DNA from: Lasiosphaeris hirsuta
Taxonomy: Eukaryota; Ascomycota; Sordariomycetes; Sordariales; Lasiosphaeriaceae
Direction: 5' to 3'
NCBI GenBank assembly: GCA_030549175.1
Contig: JAUKUA010000001.1
Span: forward strand, 8,494,001-8,558,000
Length of the DNA stretch: 64,000 nucleotides
The notes below the pieces were generated by a model. That model was not told where the DNA came from and did not search any database. It saw only the letters and a list, made by a program, of their open reading frames with translations. The translations under genes and the position numbers were made by a program. Positions 10,626 through 23,400 of this stretch are shown piece after piece (within the stretch, counting starts at the first letter, position 1; each line of letters starts with the position of its first letter).

Positions 10626-12555
10626 GGAGATATACGTACAATCCAACCCTTGTTTGTTTCTTTCGATTATTAGGCGGCTCGTGGTCGGTAGTCATATCAT
10701 TATCGTTGCGAAGACGACAACTGGGAATGAAATGCAGCGCAGACGTCGGTTCGTTAAACGCATTGTGCCATAGCTCTAGCAAGGTTGGTTTGTATTGGTG
10801 CCATGAGGTAGGTTGGTTTGTATTGGTGCCATGAGGTTTGGTATGAATGTGCTGATGCCTGAGTGGATGTCAGAAACCACTTCGCAAAGGGCAGATTGCG
10901 GAGCTTTGGTGCTCCATCACCTCGCGCCTGCCCACCTTCCTCCGTCGCCACAGACAGGAAGCCACGACGAGAGGGCCAAGACTCTCAGATTCGCTGTAAT
11001 CGCTAACCAACTCACCATTTGACCTGTTTGGGTGCCTCGTAGATATATATACCTTACTTTTTTTTTTTTTTTTTTTTCATCCGTGCCTGTTTGGAATACG
11101 GGAAAAGCAAACCAACACTCGATTTTTAGCCTTGCCTGAGACGGAAGTTTGCATAGAAGCCACCCGACGCCCTAAGCAAGTCGCCATTCAGCTTTCCAGA
11201 CATCGTCCACGAGGCCTCATCGCTTCTTCGTCGACGAACTTCTATTAACAAATTGAGTTGAGGACAGAAATTGTCCTAAACCCTCTGCGAATCCAGCGGT
11301 CGACCGTCGGCGAATTAGGAAAAGTGATACCCAAGTGCGTTGTCGCCGGAGAGTAATTCTTCATCATAGCCGACACGATTAATTCGGACTATTGGAATTT
11401 GGGGTCCCGAGTACTTTTCGGTGCTGGTGTTGCGCTGAGGGACGGGAAAGGGGCTCGCGTTGCATCAGTAAAGGGGTGCACTGGCTGGGTTGGAGAACAC
11501 CTTCCATCCATTCAATTCGCGTATCGGCCCGGGGTACGCAGCCCGGTGTAGGTGTAGGCAACTACATAGTAACGTGTGGATGGAAAGGTCTTTATGTCAT
11601 AGGCAGCGATACTAAATGACTGAAGGATTTAGCCGCAAGTTAATTGACTAGACTTCTATAGGACTCGCGGTGCTGTCTTGAATATTTCCGGGCATCCTGT
11701 TGGTCGGTTTCCCCTGCTACTGCCGGTAGCGATGGGTCTTCATCTACGCTATCAGCCTCTCCTGGCCCATCGACCTGGGGCATTCGGAGGTGCGCTGATG
11801 CCGTGAATGCGCCTCGTCGAATAGATTTGCCCGGTAACATGGCGATATCCTTCCGTAGGGCACAGTACGTTGCAAAGACACTAGACTAGCACACGAAATG
11901 CGGATAGAAAGATCGAAATTGGTCTAATGGGGGGCCGTGACGACAAGGCAATGAGATTCATTGGCTCATAATTGTGACGGGGTACGACAGCGTGGGGTAC
12001 GACAGCGTAAGGTACATGTTGCCTGGCAAATTAGCTTTGGTCGACTGTGAGACATGGCGGCCGTGCTCAGACAACTCGAAAAGGGATGCCTAACACAAGC
12101 AGGTATGATGATCTATTGCATGGCCCATTGTTGACAGCACCACGTTGTGAATTACAGGCCATTATTCTCCGTTCATCAAAATTGAGGGGAATTGCCCCAA
12201 TGCAATTACCTGCGCCTCATTCAGAGCAGTCAGGGCCCCTCCTGGTAGTAGATTCGATGCCACAGTCAGCTCGTCAGCCCCTGGATAAATTGGCAAACTT
12301 GATATTTCTGTCGCTAAAATGTTAGGAAGGATCCGAGTAGTGTATTAACCGCACCTGCTTTCTGCGCCTCTGATCGTAGGTAGCTCGACCCAAGGGGTCG
12401 CCGTGGGGAAGTCTCTTGATGTCGATGACAACATGAGTATAAGACTCAAGCATCCCTCCGCCATCTTACACCACCAGAGTCATCAACCACAGCAACCATC
12501 AGACGCTTTGACATCCTATTACTACTCCATCAGCAATACCCGAACAACCGCAAGA
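10626..12555. other. Gene-poor interval
   Basis: There is no convincing gene. It holds an exact 28-bp tandem duplication (10783-10838), a run of about 18 T near 11058 and a short direct repeat of GTACGACAGCGT near 11981-12009. Small frames such as 11640-11840 on the minus strand show no known features. Confidence 0.5.
10783..10838 (+). repeat. 28-bp tandem duplication
   Basis: Two head-to-tail copies of a 28-bp unit begin GGTTGGTTTG and end in CCATGAGGT. They are identical except possibly at the last base, so the duplication is recent. Confidence 0.85.
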
Positions 12556-12876
12556 ATGATGTTCATCAACCTCCTCGCCTTCGCCCTGGCAGCGACGGGT
12601 ATCAGCGGGCTCGCGACGCCTCTCGTCGAGGGCGACTCGCCCGACACCCTGCAGGCGCGAGCCTGCGCGCCAACCAAGCCGGCCGATCTGCCAATCCAGC
12701 CCGGCGCCATCTCGGGCTGCTGCAAGTGGCACGCTGTCGTCGCGGGCGACACGTGCTGGGGCATCCAGCAAAAGTACAAGCTCAGCGACGCCCAGTTCAG
12801 CGACCTCAACACGAAGGTCGGCCACGGCGACGCCTGCGTCGTCTGGAAGGATTATTACGTCTGCGTTGGAAAGTAG
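12556..12876 (+). CDS. Secreted single-LysM protein
   Basis: LysM domains bind chitin oligomers or peptidoglycan; short secreted fungal forms can mask cell-wall chitin or act in competition. The 106-aa protein starts at the double Met before a signal peptide (MMFINLLAFALAATGISG). This is preferred over the longer frame from 12403, whose extra N-terminus is not coding-like. The LysM lies at about residues 58-104: WHAVVAGDTCWGIQQKYKLS, then FSDLNTKVG and CVVWKDYYVCVG. Six cysteines, including the CC before the domain, could form disulfides. It is intronless and isolated in a gene-poor region. Assignment to LysM is secure; an effector role is inference. Confidence 0.85.
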   Translation: MMFINLLAFALAATGISGLATPLVEGDSPDTLQARACAPTKPADLPIQPGAISGCCKWHAVVAGDTCWGIQQKYKLSDAQFSDLNTKVGHGDACVVWKDYYVCVGK

Positions 12877-13196
12877 TGCATTTCATGGGCGAAAAAAAAG
12901 AGCGGAGGGGTTATGAGGTGAGGTGGTGGGGAAGGAGCGAAGTGATTCAAGCTCGTGGGCGGTCGCGGCATGGCATCGCTGCCACGCAAAGACACGGGCC
13001 ATTTGGGGGGCAGTCAAAAAGATGGATATATCAGCTTTTAAATTTAATTTTCGTTCCCTTTTGCAGAATCGAGAAACTCCATTGCTTGGGACTGTGATGA
13101 CCATGAGGGCACTTATCCGAGTACGGATCCCAACTGAATTTCCACGACGTACCTTCCCTCATCAGTGACGCCGGCGATTCATAATCTTCCAGCCCA

Positions 13197-13248
13197 TTTT
13201 TTTTTTATTGTAGCTCCACAACACGTGGAGTGGAGCTAAAAAAAAATT
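13197..13248. repeat. Hairpin with T-run and A-run stems
   Basis: TAGCTCCAC (13212-13220) pairs with GTGGAGCTA (13231-13239), and a T-run before it can pair with an A-run after it. It may be a small foldback element. Confidence 0.55.
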
Positions 13249-13413
13249 ACACGTTCCTAGGACTTATGATTCAGACGCTGTAAAGACAGATCAGTATCAG
13301 GAATCTAGATACTTTCAGGACAACACTTTTCACTTCCTTTGCCCAAATAGAATTTCTCTTCTTTCCTCGAATAATTTCTTTTCCTCCTCCAAGCAAAAAT
13401 CTAACCCGGGGCA

Positions 13414-13444
13414 CCGCTTAGCGTTATAATCGAGCGCTAAGCGG
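13414..13444. repeat. 10-bp inverted repeat
   Basis: CCGCTTAGCG at 13414-13423 and its exact complement CGCTAAGCGG at 13435-13444 leave an 11-base spacer. Confidence 0.7.
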
Positions 13445-13707
13445 CAGCCGCTTGCTTCATCCTGCACATGCTCTCAATTCCCTTGAGGTTATACTTCTAT
13501 ATTCCGAGTCCCATCTCCTTCTTTCTACGTCACGACCTTGATCTTCCAAAATTCTTGCTTGGTTCACATAAGACACCGTGCCTGGATCGCGGTGGCCTTC
13601 TGGCACCACGCGGCGGCCTTCCTGTACCACCCAACATGCACCTTCGAGTCTGCGACCAGCGACAAGCCTCGTTGACACCAAACACCTCTTAAAAATCGAC
13701 AATCATC

Positions 13708-14732
13708 ATGAGCGCAGCAATGAACCCAGATGACTCGGAAAATGTCGCCCAGCCCAAAGTCATAAGCATCCATCCTGACGGCGATGTCGTGCTCATCGTT
13801 GGGAAGTTCATCCCTGATAAGATGCGCCTGGGGTGGGATCGAAGAACCTTGACTGCGCCCCCAGCGTTTTCAGGGCAATGTTGGAGCCGCCCTGGGTAGA
13901 AAGCCAGAACCTTTCCAACAAGTCCCCAAAGGAAATCGCCATACCGGAAGACGACCCCAATGCTATGCGCGCCCTCTGCTGCATAGTCCACTTCCGAAAC
14001 GACCTTGTACCTAATATCAAGGCAAAGGACATGGAACCACCTAAGATTCTCCAGCTTGTCGTCGCCGCCGACAAGTACGACATGACATCCGCCCTCGAGT
14101 ATTTCAGTTTGCCGTGGTTTGGACTCGAACTCTTGCGATATCGCTCATTCCTTAGGACCGGGTACATACTGGCAGCAGCGATGGTATTGGGAAAGAACTT
14201 AGAAGTGAAACGGCTCTCGAAAGAGCTCGTCTTTAGATCAAGATCTTCATTCAGTATTCTGGTAGAGTGCCCAGCGATCAACACACTCATTCCGTCGAGA
14301 TGCTTCTGTGAGTCATTTTAGCCCAAGGTGCCCTATTTTACCTAACTTGACTAAATACTGATTATACAAGATATGATGGAGGAGCAGAGAACCCAGATTC
14401 GGGTTAAACTACGAGATGATTTAACTGCACTGGTCAAGGTACGTTGTCATGCGTGCAAATGGGGAAAGAAGCGTAGTCAGCATTATCGCGAAGTCTCCAA
14501 GGTGTATATTCTCCATCAAGAAATGATGGACTGCACCATTCGGGATTTCATCCATGAAGTAACCGCTTCGGACCTTTCAGAGGAAGATTTTGGCGGTTAT
14601 TGGGGTAACTCGGGCTGCAGCACTTGCAGGGGCGAATTGGGACCGAAGTACCATATTCGATTTCTTACCAAAGTGAAAGCCTTGGAGAAAAATTCAGGCA
14701 TATGCTTCGAATGCGTAAGCGAAGCAAATTAA
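13708..14732 (+). pseudogene. BTB/POZ-domain gene with a frameshift
   Basis: BTB proteins act as adaptors, often for Cul3 ligases. The first segment (from 13708) reads ISIHPDGDVVLIVGKFIPDK. After a one-base shift at CTGGGGTGGG (about 13828-13836) the family pattern resumes as SKNLDCAPSVFRAMLEP, then EIAIPEDDPNAMRALCCIVH and ILQLVVAADKYDM. A clean intron at 14308-14370 (GTGAGT...CAAG) joins RCF to YMMEEQRTQ. The last exon ends at 14732 with a Cys-rich tail (CHACKWGKK, CSTCRG). No intron explains the shift, so it is either a one-base deletion in a G-run or an assembly error. Without the shift it would be about 320 aa. Confidence 0.65.
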
Positions 14733-16470
14733 GGTGGAGGATGCTCGAGAAGCATAGTTTTGGTTTTACAAGACCATAGGTTTCGAATTCAAAGACATGA
14801 GTAAAAGACGCCAAGAGTAACGACTGTATCAGATATTATCTTGTCTATGTTTTTAGCAATTTATATGTAGGCTATAAATGTAAGGATGAGCATTCCAAGT
14901 ATTGTCACCGTGAGAAAATGCCCACCCCCACTCAGAGTATACTTATCTCCTGCATTCCAGTCGATATCCCACCAACATGGCGTCCTCAGAGCATCCCTAA
15001 GACGGATTTGGCGTTTTACCACGCGACATGACATGTCAAAAACCCAGCCTCGCGCCCTTGACAATACACTCAAGCAATCCCCACCCGGCTGAGAATGCCT
15101 TCGCCCGTCGGCCGTGAAGCGGTGCTGATGCTGAGTCATTTACACAGATGCTTTCTTGCCTTTGGGTTTTGTCAACACATCAAAAATAACCGTCACAGAT
15201 AGACTGAAATGCTGAACTCCTGCAGCTGTGAGTGCTCAGGCTGGGAGCAAATACCACTCAAGTCAATTGCCAGAACAGTCCCTGCAGCGCAACCGACAAC
15301 AGCGCCTCAACAGGAAAACGGTATCTTGCTTCCAGTACCATACAACGACTTCAGCTAACAATTGAATAGTGCAAACAGATGTAGAAGAGCAAACAGACGA
15401 GTCAAAGATGGCGATCTAAGATGGGAAAACACTGGCCTTTGACTCTTCTTTCTAGATAAATACATTGCAACATATTCCTGCAAATCAATGGCTGCCTCAT
15501 CACTTCCAGCCTTTTTTTTTCTGACAAGTGCAGCCATGACCCCAAGTCTTGATGTCTCGGAGGGAAATGTGCGAGCTCTTGTTATGTTTGGCCTGTTAGT
15601 ATCGTTGCTTTGGGCAATTCTCATGGCTTCTCTATCAGGGGATGGAAGTAATAACATGACAACGATATGACGATTGGGAACAGTATAGATGGATTAGATA
15701 AGTAGATCAAGTGGATAGATGAGAGGATGGAGGGGCATTGCCCTACATGCTGCAGCAAGTGGGTCATGCAGACCATGCGCGACACCATGCCCCTGGCAGG
15801 GTCCTAGTGCCCCCCAGGGCCTACATCTTGCGCAGGCCAGGATCCTAGATCCGAACCTCCTACTTCTTCTCGTCACACCCAATATTCTCTACTTCACTGA
15901 ATACAGCACATTTGCCAGTATTTGTTGACTTGACTCAGGGTCGCCAGATGACCGTATTAATACCCAAGCCAAACCACACTCAATCGTTGCACTGTCTCTT
16001 CTCCCCGGAATAGTAATCAGAGTCCATGTTTCCCCCTTAGATGAACACCATCCAAGACTCTCCCTCCTACCACCTGTTGGAATACTCGATTCGGCCGGAT
16101 CCGGCCTCGCCCTTCCTCCGTGAAAATAGTCGACTGAGTTCATTGTCGGCTTTCCTGTTCGGGACATAGACGCTTGCCCCTTTCGTTAGACGCCTGAACG
16201 ATGATTCTCGAGCTGACCAAAGCAATTTGCCGAGAGCAGCCAGCCCCCTGTTGACGATATAGACAACAAAGAGAAGAATCACACACCCCAAAAGTCCGCT
16301 AGCGCAATTGTTCGTCTAGTGTTGAGCGGCCGGGGCTTGGAGGTCGACACGTAGCGCCAGTTAAGCCCCAGCTCCATAGCCGGCTGCCAGGGAGCCCAGG
16401 GCACGCCGGGCTGGACCGGGTCCCCAACGGCGGCTCGGTTGGCGTGGAAGGCCACCTTGGTCGACCACAT
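14733..16470. other. Interval without a supported gene
   Basis: A 92-codon frame on the minus strand (15139-14861) ends in a hydrophobic helix, and a 100-codon frame lies at 15657-15355. Neither shows a known motif, so I do not call them. Near 16470-16279 on the minus strand, coding-like sequence continues in frame past the TAG of the next gene. Confidence 0.4.
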
Positions 16471-17055
16471 CTAGGCGTATCCCTTGCGCTGCAGCTTCCT
16501 CCGGATCAGCGCCGGCAGGCGGCCAAAGTAGATGCAGTACAGCGCCGCGACCGCGGTCCAGTTGGGGGGCCTGCCCATCTCCAGCGGCTCGTACACGTGG
16601 TAGCGGTAGAGCTTTTGGTGCGATATGGGCAGCCGCGGGTCGTAGCCGGAGATGGCGGCCTCCACCGCTTCCTTTACTTCCGCGTCCCAGCTTTCGTCTA
16701 TGAAGTGGCGGGCGATTTCGGTTAGAACCCTCGCCACCGCGGGCTCGCACCGCTGACGATGGATGCCTATCATGTGGATTATATCACGAGGAAACAGCTT
16801 TTTGCCTGACGGGGTCATCGTCGATGCGTAAATGATGGGGGGGTCTTTGTTTTCCGGCAGGATGCCTAGGTAAGGGGCAAAGATGGTGTGGTCGCTGGCC
16901 GCTGTTTTGTAGATGCAGCCAGGCCCGTCTATGAGCGGTTCGGCCGAATTATCTCGGGACGCTATTTCTATCGTCAATCGCGGGCCTGATTTGCGGATGG
17001 GGATTCGTGGCTGCGTGCGGTGTGTTAGCAACGTGTTGGTTTCGAGCAATCGCAT
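16471..17055 (-). CDS. Hypothetical protein, possible C-terminal loss
   Basis: This 194-aa single-exon protein has no motif I recognise. The N-terminus reads MRLLETNTLLTHRTQPRIPI. The middle contains a GCIYKTAASDHTIF segment and PRDIIHMIGIHRQRCEP, and the end is rich in Arg and Tyr. There is no signal peptide or clear membrane span. Codon use is GC-rich like real genes here. Directly after the TAG (16473-16471) the same frame stays open for 63 more codons, beginning MWSTKVAFHANRAAVGD, with similar composition. A nonsense change, stop readthrough or a missed intron are all possible. Confidence 0.5.
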   Translation of the reverse strand: MRLLETNTLLTHRTQPRIPIRKSGPRLTIEIASRDNSAEPLIDGPGCIYKTAASDHTIFAPYLGILPENKDPPIIYASTMTPSGKKLFPRDIIHMIGIHRQRCEPAVARVLTEIARHFIDESWDAEVKEAVEAAISGYDPRLPISHQKLYRYHVYEPLEMGRPPNWTAVAALYCIYFGRLPALIRRKLQRKGYA

Positions 17056-18156
17056 TTATTGAGGAATTTTGCAAGCTCACATGTTAGAGAGCTGGCGACC
17101 GTGCGGGCCGAGGCCAAACTTGCCTCGAAAAGAAGGTATTCGTGTAAAAGAAAGAGGTGGATGGTGTCCGGAACGCAAGAGGGCGGGTGACTGGTGCGTC
17201 AGGGAAAAAAGCGACTCGTCGAGGCATCTCGAAGACCGCCTGGGCAGTCGTGGGGAAAACTATTCCCAGGGAAGAAAACTGTGCTTGCAGCTAGTCGAAG
17301 GTGGCGATTTCAGAGAAAACCGTAATGGGGTTGGATAAAAGCCTCGAGAAAGCGCGAGTTTTCCTCGAGGGAACAGCTGGCGCGGCGGGGGAGGACCTGG
17401 CTTCCACGGGCATTTTCCTGCGAAAGATATTCTCCCTAAACCTTTTCCTCGTGTGTAGCCTGATCTCCTCCATATCTTCTCAAGTCTTTCAAATATCGGG
17501 TAGACCTTGAAGTCAACTTTCTCTCAAACACGCAAATTTTGCTCTGGGACGAAAGAGACTCGAAGATCGTCAGGTGGGAGACCCACTTTGAGTGCCTCGC
17601 TGACCGTTACCCTAGCAACAACAAAGTCCTCCCGTAGCGAGGCCAGAACGACGACAAAAAGCCTTCCACTACACTACTCTGGCAAGGAAGCCCACGGAAG
17701 CCCTCCACCCACTGCGACGAGGAGACTGCGGCATCCGACGACATGGCTGAGCGGAAAGCCACTATCCCCTTTCTCAAGGGCGAGAACGACTGCGAGGCCT
17801 GGTCTCCACCATCAGATTCCATATACGTTAACGACGGTCTTGAAGCACGTCAATGGGAGCGCCGAGGCTCCCGTGGAAGTGGAAGCAAAGAAACCAGGAG
17901 GACCCGTCCTTTGCAAAGGGTGATTTCCAGTAATAAATCACCGCTCCGGGAAATGTCAAAGAAGACGCAATCAAGTGTGCTAAGAAGGCAATTCTCTTTT
18001 CCACCAAGACACAACGGAAAGCTAACCTGTGTTTGCTTTGGACGGTTGCCAATAACAGACAGAACCAATATTAGGCTGGCAATCGTTGCTCTGCCCTGCC
18101 ATGACTACCCCTCCCTCAGGCAAAACCCTTCAACTTGGCCCAAAACAATTTCACTA
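17056..18156. other. Intergenic with a weak retroelement trace
   Basis: This is the flank between an orphan gene and the xylosidase 3' end. The only coding-like part is the possible Gag trace listed at 17740-18010. Confidence 0.4.
17740..18010 (+). mobile_element. Possible Copia-type Gag fragment
   Basis: Two frames together give ATIPFLKGENDCEAW, then LTTVLKHVNGSAEAPVEVEA and later IKCAKKAILFSTK. This resembles the N-terminal part of Copia Gag (a 'F.G.NY..W...I...L...GL..YV.G' pattern). A frameshift near 17800 separates the parts. The match is weak and unrelated low-complexity coding is possible. Confidence 0.3.
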
Positions 18157-20497
18157 TCAAGCTGGCGGCTGAGGCCACTTGTCCAGCACAGCCTCGGCAC
18201 CTGACAGCGAAAAGCTTACATTTGCGACGGTTGGCTGATCCAGCAGCAGTGTATAAGTCCCCGGATACAGCACCGAATTGCCCCTCTCATCAACCCTCGC
18301 CAAGTTCCCCAGCGTCCACTCCAACACCGCGGTCTGACTCTGCCCAGGCGCGACAGCAAACAACCTCTTGTACGCAGCCAGTGTCTTGATCGGGTACGGT
18401 GCAGGGCCATATTGCCCGGCCAAGAACCCCAGCACGACATAATCCGACAATCGCGATCCAGTATTAGCCACAACAACCGGCACAGACGGGAAGGGACACA
18501 GGTCGGAGTATGCCGCCCCTTTGCATGAGGCAAGCAGGTCCTGGATGGAAAACGACGCTGGAAACCCGCTTGCGACGGAAACACTAAAGTTTGTGTAATG
18601 CAGGCCGTGTCCGAACGGGAAGACGGCGTCTTTGAACCAGCGGTACGTCCGCCCCGGATACGACCCCGACGGCCGCAGCGCCATATTTGTGTACGGCGCC
18701 TGCGATGTGAAAGAGGAGGGGTACATGGTGACGGGCAGTCGCCCCGCGGGTGCGGCGACGCCTGTGATAATGTCCATGACGGCGGTGCCGCCGTCCTGGC
18801 CCGGGTAGCCCGCCCAAAGGATCGCTTTGACGTTGGGGAGGCTGAGCAGTGGTGTGTCGTCGACATGGGTACCCATCTTCACGACAATAACGGGCTTGCC
18901 GAGTCCAGCGAGCTTTTGGATCATGGCGAGTTGGCCGGCGGGCCACGAGATGGATGTGCGGTCTTGGCTTTCCTTCTCAACCGTGTTGTCGATGCCGCCA
19001 AAATAGATGATCACATTGGACTTTTGGGCCGCGCTTACCGCGGAAGAGGTGTCGGCGCTTGATTGGGTCAGCGGCCCGTTTACGAAATTGGTGGTGATGC
19101 CCATGGCCTTTGCCGCCGCGACTGGGTCGTGATTGAAAGGGGGGCTGCCACTGTACCCCCCGAGCATCTTGTCAGCCGTGTTTGCCCAGAAGCCAACCAT
19201 GGCGACCGACGTTCCAGAGCTGTTCAGAGCGATCGGAAGAATTCCATTGTTCTTCAGCAAGACAATGCCCTCTTGCGCAGCGCGCAGCGCGAGGTCTTTG
19301 GCTGCCTGGGTGTTGACGTCGGGCGCGCCAAGTTTCCTGTACATGCCATTGGGCCCGTCGAACAGCCCGGCTTTGACCAGACCCTGATACTGACGAAGAA
19401 TCGCCTTATCCAACGTCTCCTGGCTGAATAGCTTTGAGCTGAAGGCGGGCGCGGCGTTTGGCTGGGTCCCGTCCGTCGCCCAGCACATGTTATCGCAGCC
19501 AGCCTCTAGGGACGCCCCGATAGCCGCTGCATAGCTCGACTTGTAACGGTGACCCCCATTCGCATTCCCCAGGTAGTACACGGCATCACAGTCGCTGACA
19601 ACATACTGGTTCTCATCCGTCCAGTTCCAGTGCTTGCGCAGAATCGTGTCTATGAGATAGGAGTTGGCGCAAGCTGGCACACCGTTGACGGCGTTGTAGC
19701 TGCACATGATAGACCCGACCTTGGAGTCGCGGGCGCACTGCTGAAATGGGGGAAGGTAGTACTCGGCGAGGTCTTGGGTCGACACCTTGGCGTTGAAGTT
19801 GAACCGGGTCGTGCTCCCGGAATTCTCGAGGTCATAAGCAGCAAAATGCTTGCACGTAGCCACAACGCGATGGGTAGGCCCGGGGCCCTGCATTCCCCTG
19901 ACAAAGGCTGCGGCCCATCGCTTGTTGACAAAAGGGTCCTCTCCGGGCGTCTCGTGGCCTCGGCCCCAGCGCGGGTCGCGGAAGGGGTTGACGTCGGGGG
20001 TCCAGAAATCCAGGTGTGCGCGCCCGCTGTTGGCAAAGGCGCGCGCCTCGGTGCTGATGGCGGTGCCGATCTGCTCTACCAGGGCATCGTCGAATGCGGC
20101 GCCCGTTGTGATGGCCTGTGGGAATTGTGTCGCGGCGTTGAACTGGCCCCCCCACGAGATGCCCCGGTTGTGGGCCACGCCGTGGAGCGCTTCGTTCCAC
20201 CATTGGTAGGCGCTGAGGCCGAGCTTGGAGAAGCCGGGGGCATTGCTTGGAGGGATGTCAGCACTTGGAAAGGGGCAGTAAGTTAGGGTTGTTGTCTGAC
20301 TTGACGAGATTGGCGAGCTTGTCGCTGTTGCTCATGACTGCTACCAGGGCAGAAGCCCTGGCAGCTGGCGCGGCAGATGTATCACATACCAGGTTCCCCT
20401 TGAGGGGTCCGCTGGTGCAGTCTGGGTACTTGACACCCCCCAGCACAGGGGTGACTACCGTGGTCAGCACCAGTCCGAGAAGTGAGAGCTGAGCCAT
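18157..20497 (-). CDS. Secreted GH3 exo-1,4-beta-xylosidase
   Basis: It releases xylose from the non-reducing ends of xylo-oligosaccharides outside the cell. The exons are 20497..20301 and 20245..18157 (761 aa, typical for the family). The 55-bp intron restores LVNNAPGFSKLGLSAYQWWN. A signal peptide (MAQLSLLGLVLTTVVTPVLGG) is followed by the GH3 N-domain with EALHGVAHNRGISW, FWTPDVNPFRDPRWGRGHETPG, KHFAAYD and the nucleophile region VVSDCDAVYYL (the D after SDC). The C-domain has EGIVLLKNNGILPI and a FNIII-like tail, YVVLGFLAGQYGPAPYPIKT. N-glycosylation sites (NWT, NFS, NSS) are present. A GGCTAA box on the coding strand about 250 bp upstream fits Xyr1/XlnR control. It is the only plant-wall enzyme in the window. 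Confidence 0.93.
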
Positions 20498-23400
20498 GGC
20501 AATCGTCGGCAGCAGTGATGGTGAGCCTCATAGAGGCCGCGGGGGGGGGGGGGGGGGGGGGGGAGTTGGCCTTCACATAATTGGGCCCGAGACACGGTTT
20601 TCTCTTCCCCACCGTGGCGACCTTGAGGGGCAAATCGGGGAAATTTCAGACTCTGCGTGCTGTGATGCCCAGGTTCCGGTATAGATTGATGATTGATTTC
20701 TCCGCCAGTGACTGGCAAGCCAGAGTTGGGGAAGCGCACCTGTTAGCCAAGGCAAAACGTATTGAGGTGGCCGAGCGAGCGCTGAAAAGGAGAGGGAAGG
20801 CAGTGTCAGTCCCGGCCAAGCCACACGTCAGGCAGGCGGGTAGGTAGGTCCTGCAGGCGCGAAAGAAGGTTGAATAATATCCGGTTGATCATGCCCCCCA
20901 GAAAGCCACCCCGCAAGCGATGCCGGGTCTGCCGCGTCTGCTAATGGATTATGGGCGCGGAGAATTTTGGTAAACGACTGCCGTGAGCCCAATTTGCGAC
21001 GAGGGGGGCAACCAACAGGAGGACCCAAGGACCAATTCAGCCGCCAGAGCCAAACTCCAACGTCAGAGGCGTCATGCGTGTGTCCACTTTTGGACTTGGA
21101 TGTCACCTACAGGCCGACCTGAACCGCCAAAATTTCTTATCTCTGCTGCGGTGCCTAGTAGCCTGCCGATGCCGTATCTGCATAGACTCCAGCTGCCTAC
21201 GGCCTTCGAAGCATGCACGCAGGGTCGCGGCAGGAGCATTTGCGGTTCTGCGGTTCTGCGGTTCTGCGCTTCTCTGCTCCGTTGCTCTTGCCACCCCGAC
21301 GGTCACCAGGGCCCGTGCTCATCCATCACGGCTGGGGGCGGTCCCTTCGATAATGGCACGGCCGCTGTCTGGTTGCTTCGGGGACGCGGAGACGCGGAGA
21401 ACTTTTGAGACTGTCGTCCGGAGTGGCAAAGGCGGCGCAAAGCGTGGATGCAAGATTCTGTCTACTGCGGGGAACCTATGCACTGAATAGGCCGTTTCAA
21501 CAACACATGCCACGACATGTTGGCACATGTGGTACCAAGGGTTCAACATATTACCGCTGGGTCTACGTACGGGGCTGCAAGCTTCAATACGCTCTTGAAC
21601 TCGGCGGAGGTGGGCATCCATCTCCATCAGCGGGGACCCCGGGAGAACCCGCCAATTGCAAACTGCCGTCTTACCTCTTGCCGTTGCCGTGGAGCCGAGG
21701 AATAGGGGGTTTGTTTGGTCTCGGGGGGGGGGGCAGAGGGCAAGGGTTAGGGTTTACCGCGCCCCCCTTCGCCTCCGAAGGGATACGGATTCTTGGGTAA
21801 TACTTTGAGCAGTTCATTTCAACACCTTTTAAGAAAGCTTACGTGTAACATAGAAAAGTCGCTGGGGGCAGAAATGTCACAAAACGGCAGCAAAATGCCG
21901 AATGTGGAAAACAACCCGAAGGAGGGCCGGTTTTGGGGTTGATCAGAAAATTGACCCGCGATCTGTCTCTTTCAGGGGTAAAGCTTTCAAACCACAATGC
22001 CACTAATATCCAAAGACAAAAACACCTACGCAAAAACCACAATACCGGTACCTTGTTCCAAACGCCTTGATCACCCAGACTCCAAAATGACTCCCACGCC
22101 GCCTAGGTCACTCTCTCAATCCTCGATTCATCAAGAGTTTGGATAGACCCCTGGGGATCGAACGACAAGACCCTACCATCCGGTTGTGGGTTGACAACAA
22201 GAATGGTGATCATGCATCCCGTCGTGGCGATGACCTTGAATACCAAGTCACCGCCACAAACACGAACGGTGTCGCCAATTGTGTACTGCTCCGGGTTAGC
22301 GGTGCTCTGAGATGACACGAAGCGGTGGCGGTAGCACATACAGCCATTTAAACTTGGCAAAGCTCGGGTTGTAGGTCACGGTGGATGTCCAGAAGCTGCC
22401 TGGAGCGGGCTTAGGTTGCGATGGGTCGGTGGAGCCAAGCGTTTGGAACCGGCAGGAGGTGCCGCCGCTAGGTCAAAGTTGGGACTGAGATGCCTCGATG
22501 AGAGTAAAACTAAGGCAAGAGTGCTGCCGCTAAGGTCTGGGGAGCAGACTAGATGATAGGAGTGCTCGAGGACGTTGGGTCTATTTATCTTCTTCTCCTC
22601 TTCTGGTTTGGATCTCACGCCACCCTTTCCCAGGACCCCCCCCCCCCCCCCAATCCAAACCCGACTGCCTGGACGACCGCGAGGTCCAGCCCCATGCGCA
22701 ACTCTGGCATGGGCTAGTGTGTGAATCCTCGCAATCTGGCCCGGCTTTGGGCCGTGCTCCTCACCTCAGGCTCTCGACGTAAATATGTCGTAAATATCGG
22801 CTGAGGCGGTCAAACACCGATAAGGACGGAACTGCTGGACCGCTTGTCTCTTGGCACGGGATTGAGCGGTCGTGCCTTTGTTCTGCCAACTTCACCGTGT
22901 TACCATCACCCTCTTGCTCGTGGCTTGCAAGTCTGGCAACTCCCATTGCTTGGGCACTAGCCGCTCGCTGCGGCAGTTGTGCCGTGGTCCAATTGGGGGC
23001 TCGAAATATGGGAAAAGGTTGCATTGCATGGCTGGTTGGACAAGCTCCCATTGCCCACTTGTTCCGCCGTTTGGCCCCAGTCCCAAACGCCAAAGGATTC
23101 ACCACAGAGCCTATTTCTGTAGGTGGTTACCCTGATTTCCCTCCCCCCCCCCCCCTTCTCTCTCCCTCCTCCCCAATCGCCCTCGGGCCGGTCACCTCGA
23201 TGTACCGTCGGCCCCCGTCCGAAGCCATGCGTTCCCACCCGGCAGAAACCGATCATGGCTCGCACCACTAATCGGCTTGCACTACATCGCACAGAACATG
23301 ACGTAGGCATACTTGGCTTGCTGTAGCCAATCCGCCGCCCGTCCCTACTGCCCACCCCTTTCGTTTGGAGACGTTGTGCCACCGAGCTTTCGTGGCCCGT

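Larger units (their letters stand above)
12877..13707. other. Intergenic with two hairpins
   Basis: No gene is seen. It contains the hairpin at 13197-13248 and the ten-base palindrome pair at 13414-13444. A pyrimidine-rich stretch before 13708 looks like the 5' flank of the BTB locus. Confidence 0.45.
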